NCBI GenBank assembly: GCA_028285445.1 | Contig: JANQPQ010000011.1 | Coordinates: 110,894 to 174,893, forward strand | DNA: 64,000 bases | DNA from: Cyclobacteriaceae bacterium | GTDB taxonomy: Bacteria; Bacteroidota; Bacteroidia; Cytophagales; Cyclobacteriaceae | Direction: 5' to 3' | Shown: positions 1 through 8,725 of the stretch, piece by piece | Position numbering within the stretch: position 1 is the stretch's first letter | Layout: each line of letters begins with the position of its first letter | Position numbers and translations under genes: made by a program | Notes under the pieces: model-generated | Seen by the model: only the letters and a program-made list of their open reading frames with translations | Database searches by the model: none | Told to the model about the DNA's origin: nothing

Positions 1-2868
1 TGTGGTTAAAGCCTCCGCTTGATTTTTGATCTCCTCGCTATACCCAGCCTTCATGGCCAGTCCCACCATTCCATTTACCTGATTTTTCAATGCTCTCACA
101 TTTCTTATCATGTCATGAGACTCAGTTATAAGTCCGGTTATCTCCAAAGCCAATTCATACTGTTTCTGATAATCATTTTGGCTTATGTTCTTCCATCTTG
201 GGTCTGGCAGCACAGTAAGTTCTTTGCTATCACTCCAATCACCAACGGAAAGCTTGACCTGGTATTTACCAGGAACCGCCCTTGGACCCGGAGTGCTAGG
301 CCTGATCACCATAGAGACCAAATCAGGTACAAGTTCAGGACCAAGGTGCCTCAAATTCCACTGCAACCGATTCAACCCCTTTCGAGCATTGAGTTTGCCA
401 TCTCTTTCATCTTTGTCGGGCTTGGTAGAGTACTTCCTAACCAAGCTTCCGCCGGAATCTAGAATCTCTACCTGCACAACACCGGCTGTGTCGACCTTAT
501 CGAGATAGAAATTGATTAATGCTCCCGTTGGTACCGGGTCGAAAGCATTGTTGCCACCAAAACCGCCCAGATTGGAACGATAGGTATCTCTTGGCGTAAA
601 CAGATGGTTACTGGCAATCTTACCGGCAGCTAATTCCTGCAGAGGTGACAGATCATCTAAGATCCAAAAAGAACGGCCTTGCGTGCTAATTGCCAGGTCA
701 TTTTCTACCACCTCCATATCTGTGATTGGGACATGGGGTAAATTCAGCTGCAGAGGTTGCCAGCTTTTGCCATCGTTAAATGACACATACATGCCAAATT
801 CGGTACCTGCATAAAGCAAACCTTTCTGCTTAGTATCTTCAGCTACCGCTCTCACAAAGTGATCATTTGGAATACCGTTACTACCAGTGGTAATCAGCTC
901 CCAATTTTGCCCATAGTTGTTAGTTCTAAAGATATAAGGGCGAAAATCGTTATCGCGGTAGCGATATATCACAGCGAATGCTCTTCCAGCCTGATGCGTT
1001 GAAAGCTCAATTTTGTTGACGGTACCTTCTTTAGGCATTCGCTTCGGGGTGATGTTTTGCCAGGATTTGCCCTTATCCCTACTAATATGGATGAGGCCGT
1101 CGTCACTTCCTGCCCAGAAAACGCCAGCTTCCTGTGGCGAGATTTCAAAAGCAAATATCGATGAATACACTTCCACGCCAGTGGCATCATGCTGAATAGG
1201 TCCACCCGGTATATCGTGATAAGCATCAATACTCTTAGTGAGATCCGGGCTAATAATTTCCCACGTTTGCCCCTGGTTGGTAGACCTGTGTACAAAATTT
1301 GAAGTGTGGTAAACTTCATCCGGATTGTGGGGAGAGATTGCAATGGGAAAATTCCATTGCCAGCGATATTTCAGATCTCGCTGTTCTGTGCCTTCGGTAT
1401 AATGCGGATAAGCAGTAACCTGCCTTACCTGGCCGGTGGCACGGTTGCTATAAGTAATCTCTCCACTATAGCTTCCAGCATAGATAATATTGGGGTCGCG
1501 GGGATCAACAGCCACGTCACCACACTCGCTGCCCCCTACTGAAAACCAATCCTGGAAAGCAGTTAACCCGCCAGGATTCTTACTGGAAACGCTGATAGTG
1601 GTATTGTCTTGTTGCCCGGCATAGAGCCGATAAGGATACTGATTGTCAACTGAAACGCGGTAAAATTCCGATGTTGGTTGATTACGCTGAGTTGACCATG
1701 ACCTGCCTGCATTCAAACTTACATTAGCACCGCCGTCGTTGCAATTAATCATTATGTTTGGATTATTGGGATTTATCCAAACTCCGTGATTATCGCCATG
1801 GGGAGTTGGTATCCTGTCATCAAATGATTTACCACCATCAGTAGAGCGGTAGAAACCTGTGTTGCTAACATAGACGGTGTTCTCATCGGTTGGGTCTGCA
1901 GTTATATGGGAATAGTACCAGCCGCGTTGTCTTAACTTGTGGTCACGATTTACTTTGCGCCAGGAACTGCCAGCATTATCTGATCGGTATACACCCCCAT
2001 CTTCCTCTTTCGCCGTTTGAATAATTGCATAGACTTTCTGCGGATTTGACTGCGCCACGGAAAGACCAATTCTACCAATCAACCCCTTGGGAAGGCCTCC
2101 TCCCAATTTGTTCCAGGTATCCCCGCCGTCGACAGACTTGTAGATGCCACCATCCAAACCGCCATCATATAGAGTCCAGGGCTTTCGTTCTGCCCTCCAC
2201 ATGGCCGCATACAAAATGCGAGGGTTGCTGTAATCCATAGTGAGGTCAATTGCCCCGGTACTATCACTAATATATAGTACTCGTTCCCAGGAGTTACCTC
2301 CGTCCTTTGATCGATAAACTCCACGTTCTGGATTCGGACCAAAAATATTACCTAAAGCAGCTACATACAGTACTTCAGGGTTTAGTGGGTGTACCTCTAT
2401 TTTCCCGATCTGGCCAGCTTTAGGCAGGCCAATAAACTTCCATTGCTGCCCAGCATCGGTGGATTTGAACATACCAATACCTGCCGAAACATTTCCCCGT
2501 GGGCAAGCGGAGCCAGTGCCTACGTAAACGACGTTGTGGTCTGATGGAGCTACCGCTATGGCCCCAATAGAGCCAGCCGCAATCTGCCCATCTGAAATAT
2601 TATCCCAGGTGGTACCAGCATCAGTGGTTTTCCAAACACCCCCGCCTGTTGCTCCCATGTAAAACGTAAAAGGTTGTGAGTTCACACCAGTAATGGCGGT
2701 TGACCTGCCTCCGCGAGATGGTCCCACTGAGCGCCACTTCATACCTGCATAGTATTTGGCATCAACAACCTCATTGGTATTGTTGCCTCGCTGCCCTTTA
2801 ACTAATTCAGAGTTGAAAATGAAGAAGCCTACGGCTAATGCCATTGTTATATTTTGGAATCGATTCAT
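1..2868 (-). CDS. Secreted sortilin-like (VPS10/BNR) beta-propeller protein, C-terminus cut by the window edge
   Basis: The frame is open from an ATG at 2868 down to base 1 (956 codons, no stop), so the C-terminus lies outside the window. The protein starts with a short hydrophobic signal-like segment (ALAVGFFIFN). It then has many Asp-box/BNR repeats of the form S-x-D-x-G-x-x-W (KTTDAGTTW, KSTDAGQQW, RSKDGGNSW, RSTDGGKSF, RSTNQGQTW). These repeats build the propeller of sortilin/VPS10 and sialidase-like proteins. Database names such as glycosyl hydrolase for this family rest on the fold, and I see no evidence for catalysis. The last part resembles the Ig-like and helical tail of the adjacent paralogue. 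The gap to the upstream paralogue is 17 bases, so they are probably co-transcribed. Function unknown; export to periplasm or surface is inferred. Confidence 0.85.
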   Translation of the reverse strand, partial: MNRFQNITMALAVGFFIFNSELVKGQRGNNTNEVVDAKYYAGMKWRSVGPSRGGRSTAITGVNSQPFTFYMGATGGGVWKTTDAGTTWDNISDGQIAAGSIGAIAVAPSDHNVVYVGTGSACPRGNVSAGIGMFKSTDAGQQWKFIGLPKAGQIGKIEVHPLNPEVLYVAALGNIFGPNPERGVYRSKDGGNSWERVLYISDSTGAIDLTMDYSNPRILYAAMWRAERKPWTLYDGGLDGGIYKSVDGGDTWNKLGGGLPKGLIGRIGLSVAQSNPQKVYAIIQTAKEEDGGVYRSDNAGSSWRKVNRDHKLRQRGWYYSHITADPTDENTVYVSNTGFYRSTDGGKSFDDRIPTPHGDNHGVWINPNNPNIMINCNDGGANVSLNAGRSWSTQRNQPTSEFYRVSVDNQYPYRLYAGQQDNTTISVSSKNPGGLTAFQDWFSVGGSECGDVAVDPRDPNIIYAGSYSGEITYSNRATGQVRQVTAYPHYTEGTEQRDLKYRWQWNFPIAISPHNPDEVYHTSNFVHRSTNQGQTWEIISPDLTKSIDAYHDIPGGPIQHDATGVEVYSSIFAFEISPQEAGVFWAGSDDGLIHISRDKGKSWQNITPKRMPKEGTVNKIELSTHQAGRAFAVIYRYRDNDFRPYIFRTNNYGQNWELITTGSNGIPNDHFVRAVAEDTKQKGLLYAGTEFGMYVSFNDGKSWQPLQLNLPHVPITDMEVVENDLAISTQGRSFWILDDLSPLQELAAGKIASNHLFTPRDTYRSNLGGFGGNNAFDPVPTGALINFYLDKVDTAGVVQVEILDSGGSLVRKYSTKPDKDERDGKLNARKGLNRLQWNLRHLGPELVPDLVSMVIRPSTPGPRAVPGKYQVKLSVGDWSDSKELTVLPDPRWKNISQNDYQKQYELALEITGLITESHDMIRNVRALKNQVNGMVGLAMKAGYSEEIKNQAEALTT

Positions 2869-2885
2869 AACGATGCTATTTCTGA

Positions 2886-5800
2886 TTATTCGGGAATAAC
2901 TATTTTGGGAAGGTCATTTTGTTCAAGGAGGTCATTCGTCTCAACCAGTAATCCGCTTAGTACTTCCTCCATTTTCTTTTGATTTTCCTGTAAGGAATTG
3001 TGATGGATATTATAAACCTCTATTTGTTGATCTGTAGGTTTGAAATCGCCTCTTTGCACTTGCGATGCCAGGTTCATCAGTTTGGAGTATAGCATTGTGG
3101 GCCCTCGAAGATCGTCCGCGAAGGTACCGGTAAGCGTCAGTTGGAAGAGTTCAGCTTCGACGGCAATGAATGCCTCATCCAACTTCTTAACCGCCGCCTT
3201 AAGTTCACCCGCATTTTCCTTCTCTTTTAGCAAGAGCTCCACATCATCAATCTGTTTTCTAGCCCATTCTGCCTGATTTACGATATCTGCCACAGATGAT
3301 ATATCATCACGGATTTTCAGGGCCTGATCAATTTGCTCCTGTATTTCTGCCAGGTTTCCCGATGTATTGGGATCTTTCTTCACTTCTAAATTCTGAGAAT
3401 AGCTTTTGCCATCAACTTCAGCAACAACCTTGTAAGTACCAGGCACAACCAAGGGCCCCCTGAAGCCACCGTACCCCCAGGTAATAAGTGGTCGCCAGCC
3501 TTTGTCAGCAAATTGTAGCCGCTCTGGTAATGCCTTGTCATTTGGCATACCAAGGGGCAATGTCCGTAGCTTTGGCTCCGTAGCTCTGTCGTGTCGTAGA
3601 TTCCACATCACCCTGTTCACACCATATTTACTGCCTCCTTTCAGGTTGCGAATGGTGTCGCCAGCCGCGTCTATGATGTGCAATTGTACTTTTGCACTGT
3701 CTGGGAAGTTCTTCCCAACAAAATAGTTGATAGAAGCCCCATAGGCTGGGTTTCTACCATCCGAAGCGTTAGCCTCTCCCATACCTGGTGCGCTAATGTT
3801 TTGGAATCGATAGGCTTCCCTGGGCTCAAACAAATGGAATTCACCTGACACCATCTCTTCCGTCAACTGCTGTAGGGGCGTAATGTCGTCCATGATCCAG
3901 AACCCACGACCATAGGTTGCAACTACCAAATCATTGAAGTGATCCTGGATGGTTAACCAATGCAGTGGCGCATGTGGGAGGTTACTTTGCAAAGGCAGCC
4001 AATTACCGCCATCATTAATGCTAATGTAAATGCCATTCTCTGTTCCGAGGTAAAGTAGCCCTTCTCTTTTGGGATCTTCCCGGATCACATGCACATAACT
4101 CAAAACCGACTGCGGAATGCCATTAGTTATCTTCTGCCAGGTTTTGCCGTAATCAGTGGTTTTGTAAGCATAGGGGTCTCTGTTGTTCATTTGGTGGAAA
4201 TCTACAGAGATGTAAGCCTTACCGGCTTGGTATTTTGATGGCTCAATATTGCTGATAGTGCCCCACTCTGGCAAGCTTGGGATATTCTTACTTACTTTCT
4301 CCCAGGTAGCCCCATCATCACGACTTATGTGTAATAGGCCGTCGTTACTTCCCGCCCAGATTACACCTTTTTCTATTGGCGATTCCGCAATGGCAAACAA
4401 AGTACTGCCAAATTCTACGCCTATATTATCTATAGTGAGCCCGCCGGAAGTAACCAGCTTACTCTTATCATTCAGCGTAAGGTCGGGGCTGATCTCTTGC
4501 CAGCTCTGGCCGCCATTGGTGGTAACGTGCACATGCTGACTTCCCACATAAACCTTGTTGTTGTCATGAGGGGAGATATGAATCGGGAAAGTCCAATTGA
4601 ATCGGTATTTCAGGTCAGTAGGGGGCCAACCCATGGGCTCGTTAGGCCAAACCCTTATTTCGCGGGAATGACCGGTATTGAGATCATATCTCGTCATACT
4701 GCCATCGTAGTTTGCGGAGTAGATAATGTTATTATTAACCGGATCCGGGTAAGTGAAACCACTTTCGCCCCCACCAACCGGATGCCACATAGCTGTAGAG
4801 ATTCTACCCATGCGGCTATTGCTGGGACCGCGTGTTGATGGACCATCCTGCCGATTACCATACACAAAATACGGTATCTGACTATCTACAGCCACATGGT
4901 ACATTTGGCCGGTCGGCAGCTCTGGCGCATGCCAGGTTTTACCGCGGTTGTTTGAAATAGCTACACCACCATCATTACCCACTAAAAGTCTATCCGGTAT
5001 CATCGGATCAATCCACATGTCGTGATCATCGCCTCGAATACCTTGTACTCGTTTGGCAGAAACGCCACCATCGGTGGTCTTCCAAACGCCGTGAGCCATG
5101 AAGTATACTTCCTCGTCGTCAGTTGGTGAGATGGCCAGCCTGGTATAGTAGTGTGGTCTTTGTGTGTATTCTTGGTCATGGCTGATTAGCTTCCATGACT
5201 GGCCGCCATTATCTGACCTGAACAGCACACCGTCAAATTCATATTGAGCAGTTTCTATCAAGGCATAGATTCTGTTAGAATTGCTGGGCGCAATCCCCAC
5301 ACCAATCTTTCCCCAAGGAAACTTAGGTAAGCCCCTACCCTGCAGTTTGTTCCAGTTATCGCCACCATCTTTGGACATGTAAAGCCCGCTACCAGGTCCG
5401 CCGGAATTCCTCACCCATGTTTTTATCTCAATCTGCCACATTCCAGCAATTAGAATATCAGGATTATTGGTATCAAGGGCTATGTCTGACGCGCCAGTAT
5501 TCTCATCGACAAACAATACTCTTTCCCAGGTGGCTCCTCCATCTTTGGTTCTGTACACTCCGCGCTCCTGCTGAGGCCCATAGCAATGTCCCAAAGCTGC
5601 TGCGTAAACTACATTGGGGTCCCTGGGATCTACCACAATGCGACCAATGCGACCTGTCAGCTCCAGGCCCATCCGTTCCCAGGTTTTGCCAGCATCCGTT
5701 GATTTATAAATACCGTTGCCGATGGAAATATTACTTCGAATCCATGTTTCCCCGGTTCCAGCCCAGACTATGTTGGCATCTGACGGCGCGATTGCCAGCG

Positions 5801-6095
5801 CACTTACCGAGGACACATCCTGCTTATCAAATATTGGCTTCCAGTGGATACCGCCATCTTCAGATTTGAATATCCCACCTGATGCCGCACCAGCGTAAAT
5901 CACGTCCCGATTGCCAGGCTCTCCTACAACAGCAATCACGCGGTTTCCATCTGGACCAATATATCGGTATGACAGAGAACTGTATTGGTCGTTTTCCAAC
6001 CAGGTTGAAGGAGCACTAGCTCGCCTCCGTTGGGAAAATGTGATGGTTGAGGAAAGGATAAAAACTGCGAGTAGCAGCTGGCTGAAAAATCTCAT
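2886..6095 (-). CDS. Secreted sortilin-like (VPS10/BNR) beta-propeller protein, full length
   Basis: This 1069-residue protein has a clear signal peptide (residues 1-21, FFSQLLLAVFILSS core). About ten Asp-box repeats follow across residues 40-700 (KSEDGGIHW, KSTDAGKTW, RTKDGGATW, MSKDGGDNW, RSDNGGQSW, KTTDYGKTW). A segment around residues 880-930 looks like an Ig-like domain (GTYKVVAEVDGK). The last ~120 residues are charged and helical (VELLLKEKENAGE). It is a close architectural paralogue of the protein downstream, so the pair looks like a tandem duplication in one operon. Asp-box propellers bind sugars or proteins or form sialidase-type scaffolds. No catalytic motif is visible, so a binding or unknown role is safer than glycosidase. 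Confidence 0.88.
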   Translation of the reverse strand: MRFFSQLLLAVFILSSTITFSQRRRASAPSTWLENDQYSSLSYRYIGPDGNRVIAVVGEPGNRDVIYAGAASGGIFKSEDGGIHWKPIFDKQDVSSVSALAIAPSDANIVWAGTGETWIRSNISIGNGIYKSTDAGKTWERMGLELTGRIGRIVVDPRDPNVVYAAALGHCYGPQQERGVYRTKDGGATWERVLFVDENTGASDIALDTNNPDILIAGMWQIEIKTWVRNSGGPGSGLYMSKDGGDNWNKLQGRGLPKFPWGKIGVGIAPSNSNRIYALIETAQYEFDGVLFRSDNGGQSWKLISHDQEYTQRPHYYTRLAISPTDDEEVYFMAHGVWKTTDGGVSAKRVQGIRGDDHDMWIDPMIPDRLLVGNDGGVAISNNRGKTWHAPELPTGQMYHVAVDSQIPYFVYGNRQDGPSTRGPSNSRMGRISTAMWHPVGGGESGFTYPDPVNNNIIYSANYDGSMTRYDLNTGHSREIRVWPNEPMGWPPTDLKYRFNWTFPIHISPHDNNKVYVGSQHVHVTTNGGQSWQEISPDLTLNDKSKLVTSGGLTIDNIGVEFGSTLFAIAESPIEKGVIWAGSNDGLLHISRDDGATWEKVSKNIPSLPEWGTISNIEPSKYQAGKAYISVDFHQMNNRDPYAYKTTDYGKTWQKITNGIPQSVLSYVHVIREDPKREGLLYLGTENGIYISINDGGNWLPLQSNLPHAPLHWLTIQDHFNDLVVATYGRGFWIMDDITPLQQLTEEMVSGEFHLFEPREAYRFQNISAPGMGEANASDGRNPAYGASINYFVGKNFPDSAKVQLHIIDAAGDTIRNLKGGSKYGVNRVMWNLRHDRATEPKLRTLPLGMPNDKALPERLQFADKGWRPLITWGYGGFRGPLVVPGTYKVVAEVDGKSYSQNLEVKKDPNTSGNLAEIQEQIDQALKIRDDISSVADIVNQAEWARKQIDDVELLLKEKENAGELKAAVKKLDEAFIAVEAELFQLTLTGTFADDLRGPTMLYSKLMNLASQVQRGDFKPTDQQIEVYNIHHNSLQENQKKMEEVLSGLLVETNDLLEQNDLPKIVIPE

Positions 6096-6236
6096 TGTAA
6101 ATTCAGGTTAGGTCTTGTTTCAAGTTGGCTTAAAATAAGTATTTCGCTAGTAGCAAACCATTAAATATTGATGTAGGGTTTTTAGTGTTTAGTTCTGGAT
6201 CAAAATTGACTAAATTGTATTCATAAATCCGTAACC

Positions 6237-7541
6237 ATGAGATACCTGATTTTACTAACTGTCCTTTTAGCGGCCACAGCATTTCATTCCGATAACCCGG
6301 ATATTGCGCTTAAGGAGCTTGTTAAGAACGATATCCCCTACCTGGTTGAATTCTACAAGGAGCGGCATAAAAACCCAGAAATTTCTTTACGAGAAGAAAA
6401 AACTGCAGCTGCTCTGGCTGGAGAGTTGCGTAAGGCAGGATACGATGTAACAGAAAATTTTGGTGGATATGGCATTGTAGGTATTCTCAAAAATGGCAAT
6501 GGCCCCACTATTCTCTACCGTACTGATATGGATGCCTTGCCGATGTATGAGAAAACTGAATTGGCATATAGCAGCCAGCTAACCACTGAATGGAATGGCA
6601 GCAATGTGGGCACCATGCATTCTTGTGGTCATGATATACATATGACCACCTTGCTGGGTACAGCCAGAGCTATGGCCGAAATGAAAAAAGAATGGAAGGG
6701 GACTTTGATGTTGATTGGCCAGCCAGCAGAAGAAATTGGAGCAGGAGCCAGAATGATGCTAGATGCCGGACTTTACGAAAAATTTGGAGTGCCCAATTAC
6801 GGAGTCGGCCTCCACAGCAGCCCTACTATTGAGGCGGGTAAAATCGGGTTGGCCAAAGGACCAACAATGGCAGCGGTTGATAACATCGATATCAAAATTT
6901 TTGGCGTCGGTGCTCATGGCGCCTCTCCACACATGTCAATTGACCCGGTGGTTACCGCCAGTATGATAGTGATGGAACTGCAAACTATTGTCAGCAGAAA
7001 TCTGAAGCCGATTGAATCAGCAGTGGTGACTGTTGGGGCTATTAAGGGCGGCACTAAGCACAACATTATTCCTGACGAAGTTACGCTTCAACTGACTATT
7101 CGCACCTACAAGCAGGAAGTTCGGGCCCTCGTACACAGAAGAATTAAGGAGATCAGTCGTGGAGTGGCTATTGCTGCCGGTGTGCCTGAAGATCTAATGC
7201 CTGTGGTGACTATCCCCGAAGATGGAACCCCATCAAATATCAACGACGATAACCTGGTGGATAAGGTAACTGCTTCTGCCTCTACCGTTATTGGTAAAGA
7301 CAATGTTCTTTATGCTGAACCACAGATGGTTGGGGAGGATTTTGCCCGCTATGGCCGCACGGTACATAAGGTGCCTACTGCCCTATTCTGGCTGGGCACT
7401 GTTTCTAAAGAAAAAATTGAAAAGGGTAACTTGCCGGGCTTGCATTCTCCCTTCTATTACCCAGAGCCAGCAAAATCAGTGGAGACCGGTGTAACAGTGA
7501 TGAGCCAAACGCTAATCGATCTGTTTAATCAGAAAATGTAA
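6237..7541 (+). CDS. Secreted M20-family amidohydrolase / metallopeptidase
   Basis: This 434-residue protein belongs to the M20D amidohydrolase group (N-acyl-amino-acid or IAA-amino-acid hydrolase-like). Visible motifs are RTDMDALPM (residues 95-103), MHSCGHDIHM with Cys130, His132 and His135 as probable metal ligands, GQPAEEIGAG with the catalytic Glu pair 165-166, and GLHSSP further on. Known members remove acyl groups from amino acids or cut short peptides, using two metal ions. The N-terminus (YLILLTVLLAATAF) is a signal peptide, so it probably acts in the periplasm. The dimerisation domain sits in the middle (VGAHGASPH). It is divergent from the sortilin-like operon across 141 bases and overlaps the next gene by 17 bases at the 3' end. 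The exact substrate cannot be read from sequence. Confidence 0.92.
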   Translation: MRYLILLTVLLAATAFHSDNPDIALKELVKNDIPYLVEFYKERHKNPEISLREEKTAAALAGELRKAGYDVTENFGGYGIVGILKNGNGPTILYRTDMDALPMYEKTELAYSSQLTTEWNGSNVGTMHSCGHDIHMTTLLGTARAMAEMKKEWKGTLMLIGQPAEEIGAGARMMLDAGLYEKFGVPNYGVGLHSSPTIEAGKIGLAKGPTMAAVDNIDIKIFGVGAHGASPHMSIDPVVTASMIVMELQTIVSRNLKPIESAVVTVGAIKGGTKHNIIPDEVTLQLTIRTYKQEVRALVHRRIKEISRGVAIAAGVPEDLMPVVTIPEDGTPSNINDDNLVDKVTASASTVIGKDNVLYAEPQMVGEDFARYGRTVHKVPTALFWLGTVSKEKIEKGNLPGLHSPFYYPEPAKSVETGVTVMSQTLIDLFNQKM

Positions 7542-8046
7542 GTTGGTCACTTTTCTTGTCAACCGTCAGTCTAAGAAACAGCTTCTGCTCTCCGTAGTAA
7601 ACTGAAACCACATTGGATTGGGCTGGGAACAACTCCATAAAGTAGTCGGCCTTCACCTCAACCGTTGACCAGTCGCCTTTAGCGCTAGTGCTAAATGTTA
7701 ACCAAAGCGAATCCCCATTCTCTTCACAGGAGTCCAGGGTTATATCGATAGCACCGGTATTTACCCTTAGGTTTAGGTGCTTACGGAAGTAGTCTTCAAT
7801 ATCGTCATCATACGTATTGCAGCCATTCTTACCTATAAGGGTGAAGGACTTCTTATACTTATTGCGAAGGGCATTTTCCAAGTCGTCGGTGAAAACCTTT
7901 AGCCTCACGGCCGCATTTTCAGCTATATTTCGGTGATCAATTTCAACTACCGAGATGTAGATTCCGTGCGACTCTTTCTGCGTTCCCACTGTTCTTGTGA
8001 AACACAAAAGGAGGACAAGAACTGAATATGACAAACGTAAATACAT
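7525..8046 (-). CDS. Secreted DUF6702-like protein
   Basis: This is a 173-residue protein with a signal peptide (LSYSVLVLLLCFTRTVG). The mature part begins HGIYISVVEIDHR and continues with RLKVFTDDLENALR. That pattern fits the DUF6702 family found across Bacteroidota, usually described only as a hypothetical secreted protein. The middle holds a Cys pair (Cys near NGCNTYDDD and LDSCEENG) that could form a disulfide. No catalytic motif is seen. Its 3' end overlaps the convergent M20 gene by 17 bases. In other Bacteroidota, family members often sit near secreted metallopeptidases; here the neighbour is M20. Family assignment is by recall of the pattern, so moderately sure. Confidence 0.72.
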   Translation of the reverse strand: MYLRLSYSVLVLLLCFTRTVGTQKESHGIYISVVEIDHRNIAENAAVRLKVFTDDLENALRNKYKKSFTLIGKNGCNTYDDDIEDYFRKHLNLRVNTGAIDITLDSCEENGDSLWLTFSTSAKGDWSTVEVKADYFMELFPAQSNVVSVYYGEQKLFLRLTVDKKSDQLTFSD

Positions 8047-8088
8047 GGTAAATCCTTATTCTAATATAAACCACCCAACACACAGATA

Positions 8089-8119
8089 TTGGAATTAAAT
8101 GATTTCGTTCCTAACTTTT
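8089..8119 (+). promoter_or_regulatory. Candidate promoter for the 8167 gene
   Basis: TTGG at 8089-8092 and TAACTTTT at 8112-8119 are separated by exactly 19 bases. This approximates the Bacteroidota housekeeping promoter TTTG-N19-TAnnTTTG with one mismatch in each box. It lies 47 bases upstream of the ATG chosen for the barrel protein. If real, the in-frame TTG at 8089 is part of the promoter and cannot be the start codon. Confidence 0.4.
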
Positions 8120-8166
8120 CTGTATGTAACCCCGAAGCAATCGTTTCTAAACTAAACCCTTACGTC

Positions 8167-8721
8167 ATGAATTCTGATTCTAGTACAGTAAGAAAGCCCC
8201 AAAGATCTCTCTTAATAATCATTGTTTTTCTTCTTTCTTTCAGCTCTCTCAACGCTCAAATGCTAAGTGCTTTTGGTACCATTGGTGGTACCTTCGTAGA
8301 TGAAGAAGCCTGGGCCGGTCAGGAACCCAGAGACTGGAATAATACCATGAGTGGATTCCATTTGCAAGCTCATTTTCTCAATGTGAGCAAACTTCACATC
8401 GGAGCCGAAGTTGGCTATACCTATCTTTTTTGGTACGACATAGTGATAATCTCTCCAGTTACCAGGCAAGTTGATGCATGGCGAGTGCTCGCCTTGGCTC
8501 AAGTTGATTTAGCAGCTGGCCTATTTCTGGAGGCTGGTGCTGGGGTTTATCTCTTTGAGGATTTCACTGATCCAACTGTTGCCTTTGGATTAGGTTATCT
8601 AATTGACATTCCAGGGCCATTATCAATACCGCTTAAGGCAAGAGCCGATATTATTCTGGATTCTGATGCTACTCTTGTACCACTGGGTCTATCCGCTGGT
8701 CTACGATTTAATCTGAAATAA
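8167..8721 (+). CDS. Small outer-membrane beta-barrel-like protein
   Basis: This protein of about 184 residues is of unknown function. I chose the ATG at 8167 over an in-frame TTG at 8089 because 8167 places a signal peptide close to the N-terminus (basic KPQR, then LLIIIVFLLSFSSLNAQ), and the TTG overlaps a candidate promoter. The mature chain has alternating glycine-rich amphipathic strands (HIGAEVGYTYLFWY, LFLEAGAGVYLF, VAFGLGYLI) and ends LSAGLRFNLK. A final strand with a hydrophobic or aromatic residue near the end is typical of outer-membrane barrels. It resembles small 8-strand barrels of the OmpA/OmpW type. It stops 4 bases before the convergent caspase-like gene ends. Confidence 0.7.
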   Translation: MNSDSSTVRKPQRSLLIIIVFLLSFSSLNAQMLSAFGTIGGTFVDEEAWAGQEPRDWNNTMSGFHLQAHFLNVSKLHIGAEVGYTYLFWYDIVIISPVTRQVDAWRVLALAQVDLAAGLFLEAGAGVYLFEDFTDPTVAFGLGYLIDIPGPLSIPLKARADIILDSDATLVPLGLSAGLRFNLK

Positions 8722-8725
8722 TAAC

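Noticed and set aside
5417..5869. A 150-residue plus-strand frame inside the second sortilin-like gene
   Set aside because: It is a shadow of the Asp-box repeats on the other strand, without a start context or recognisable motif.
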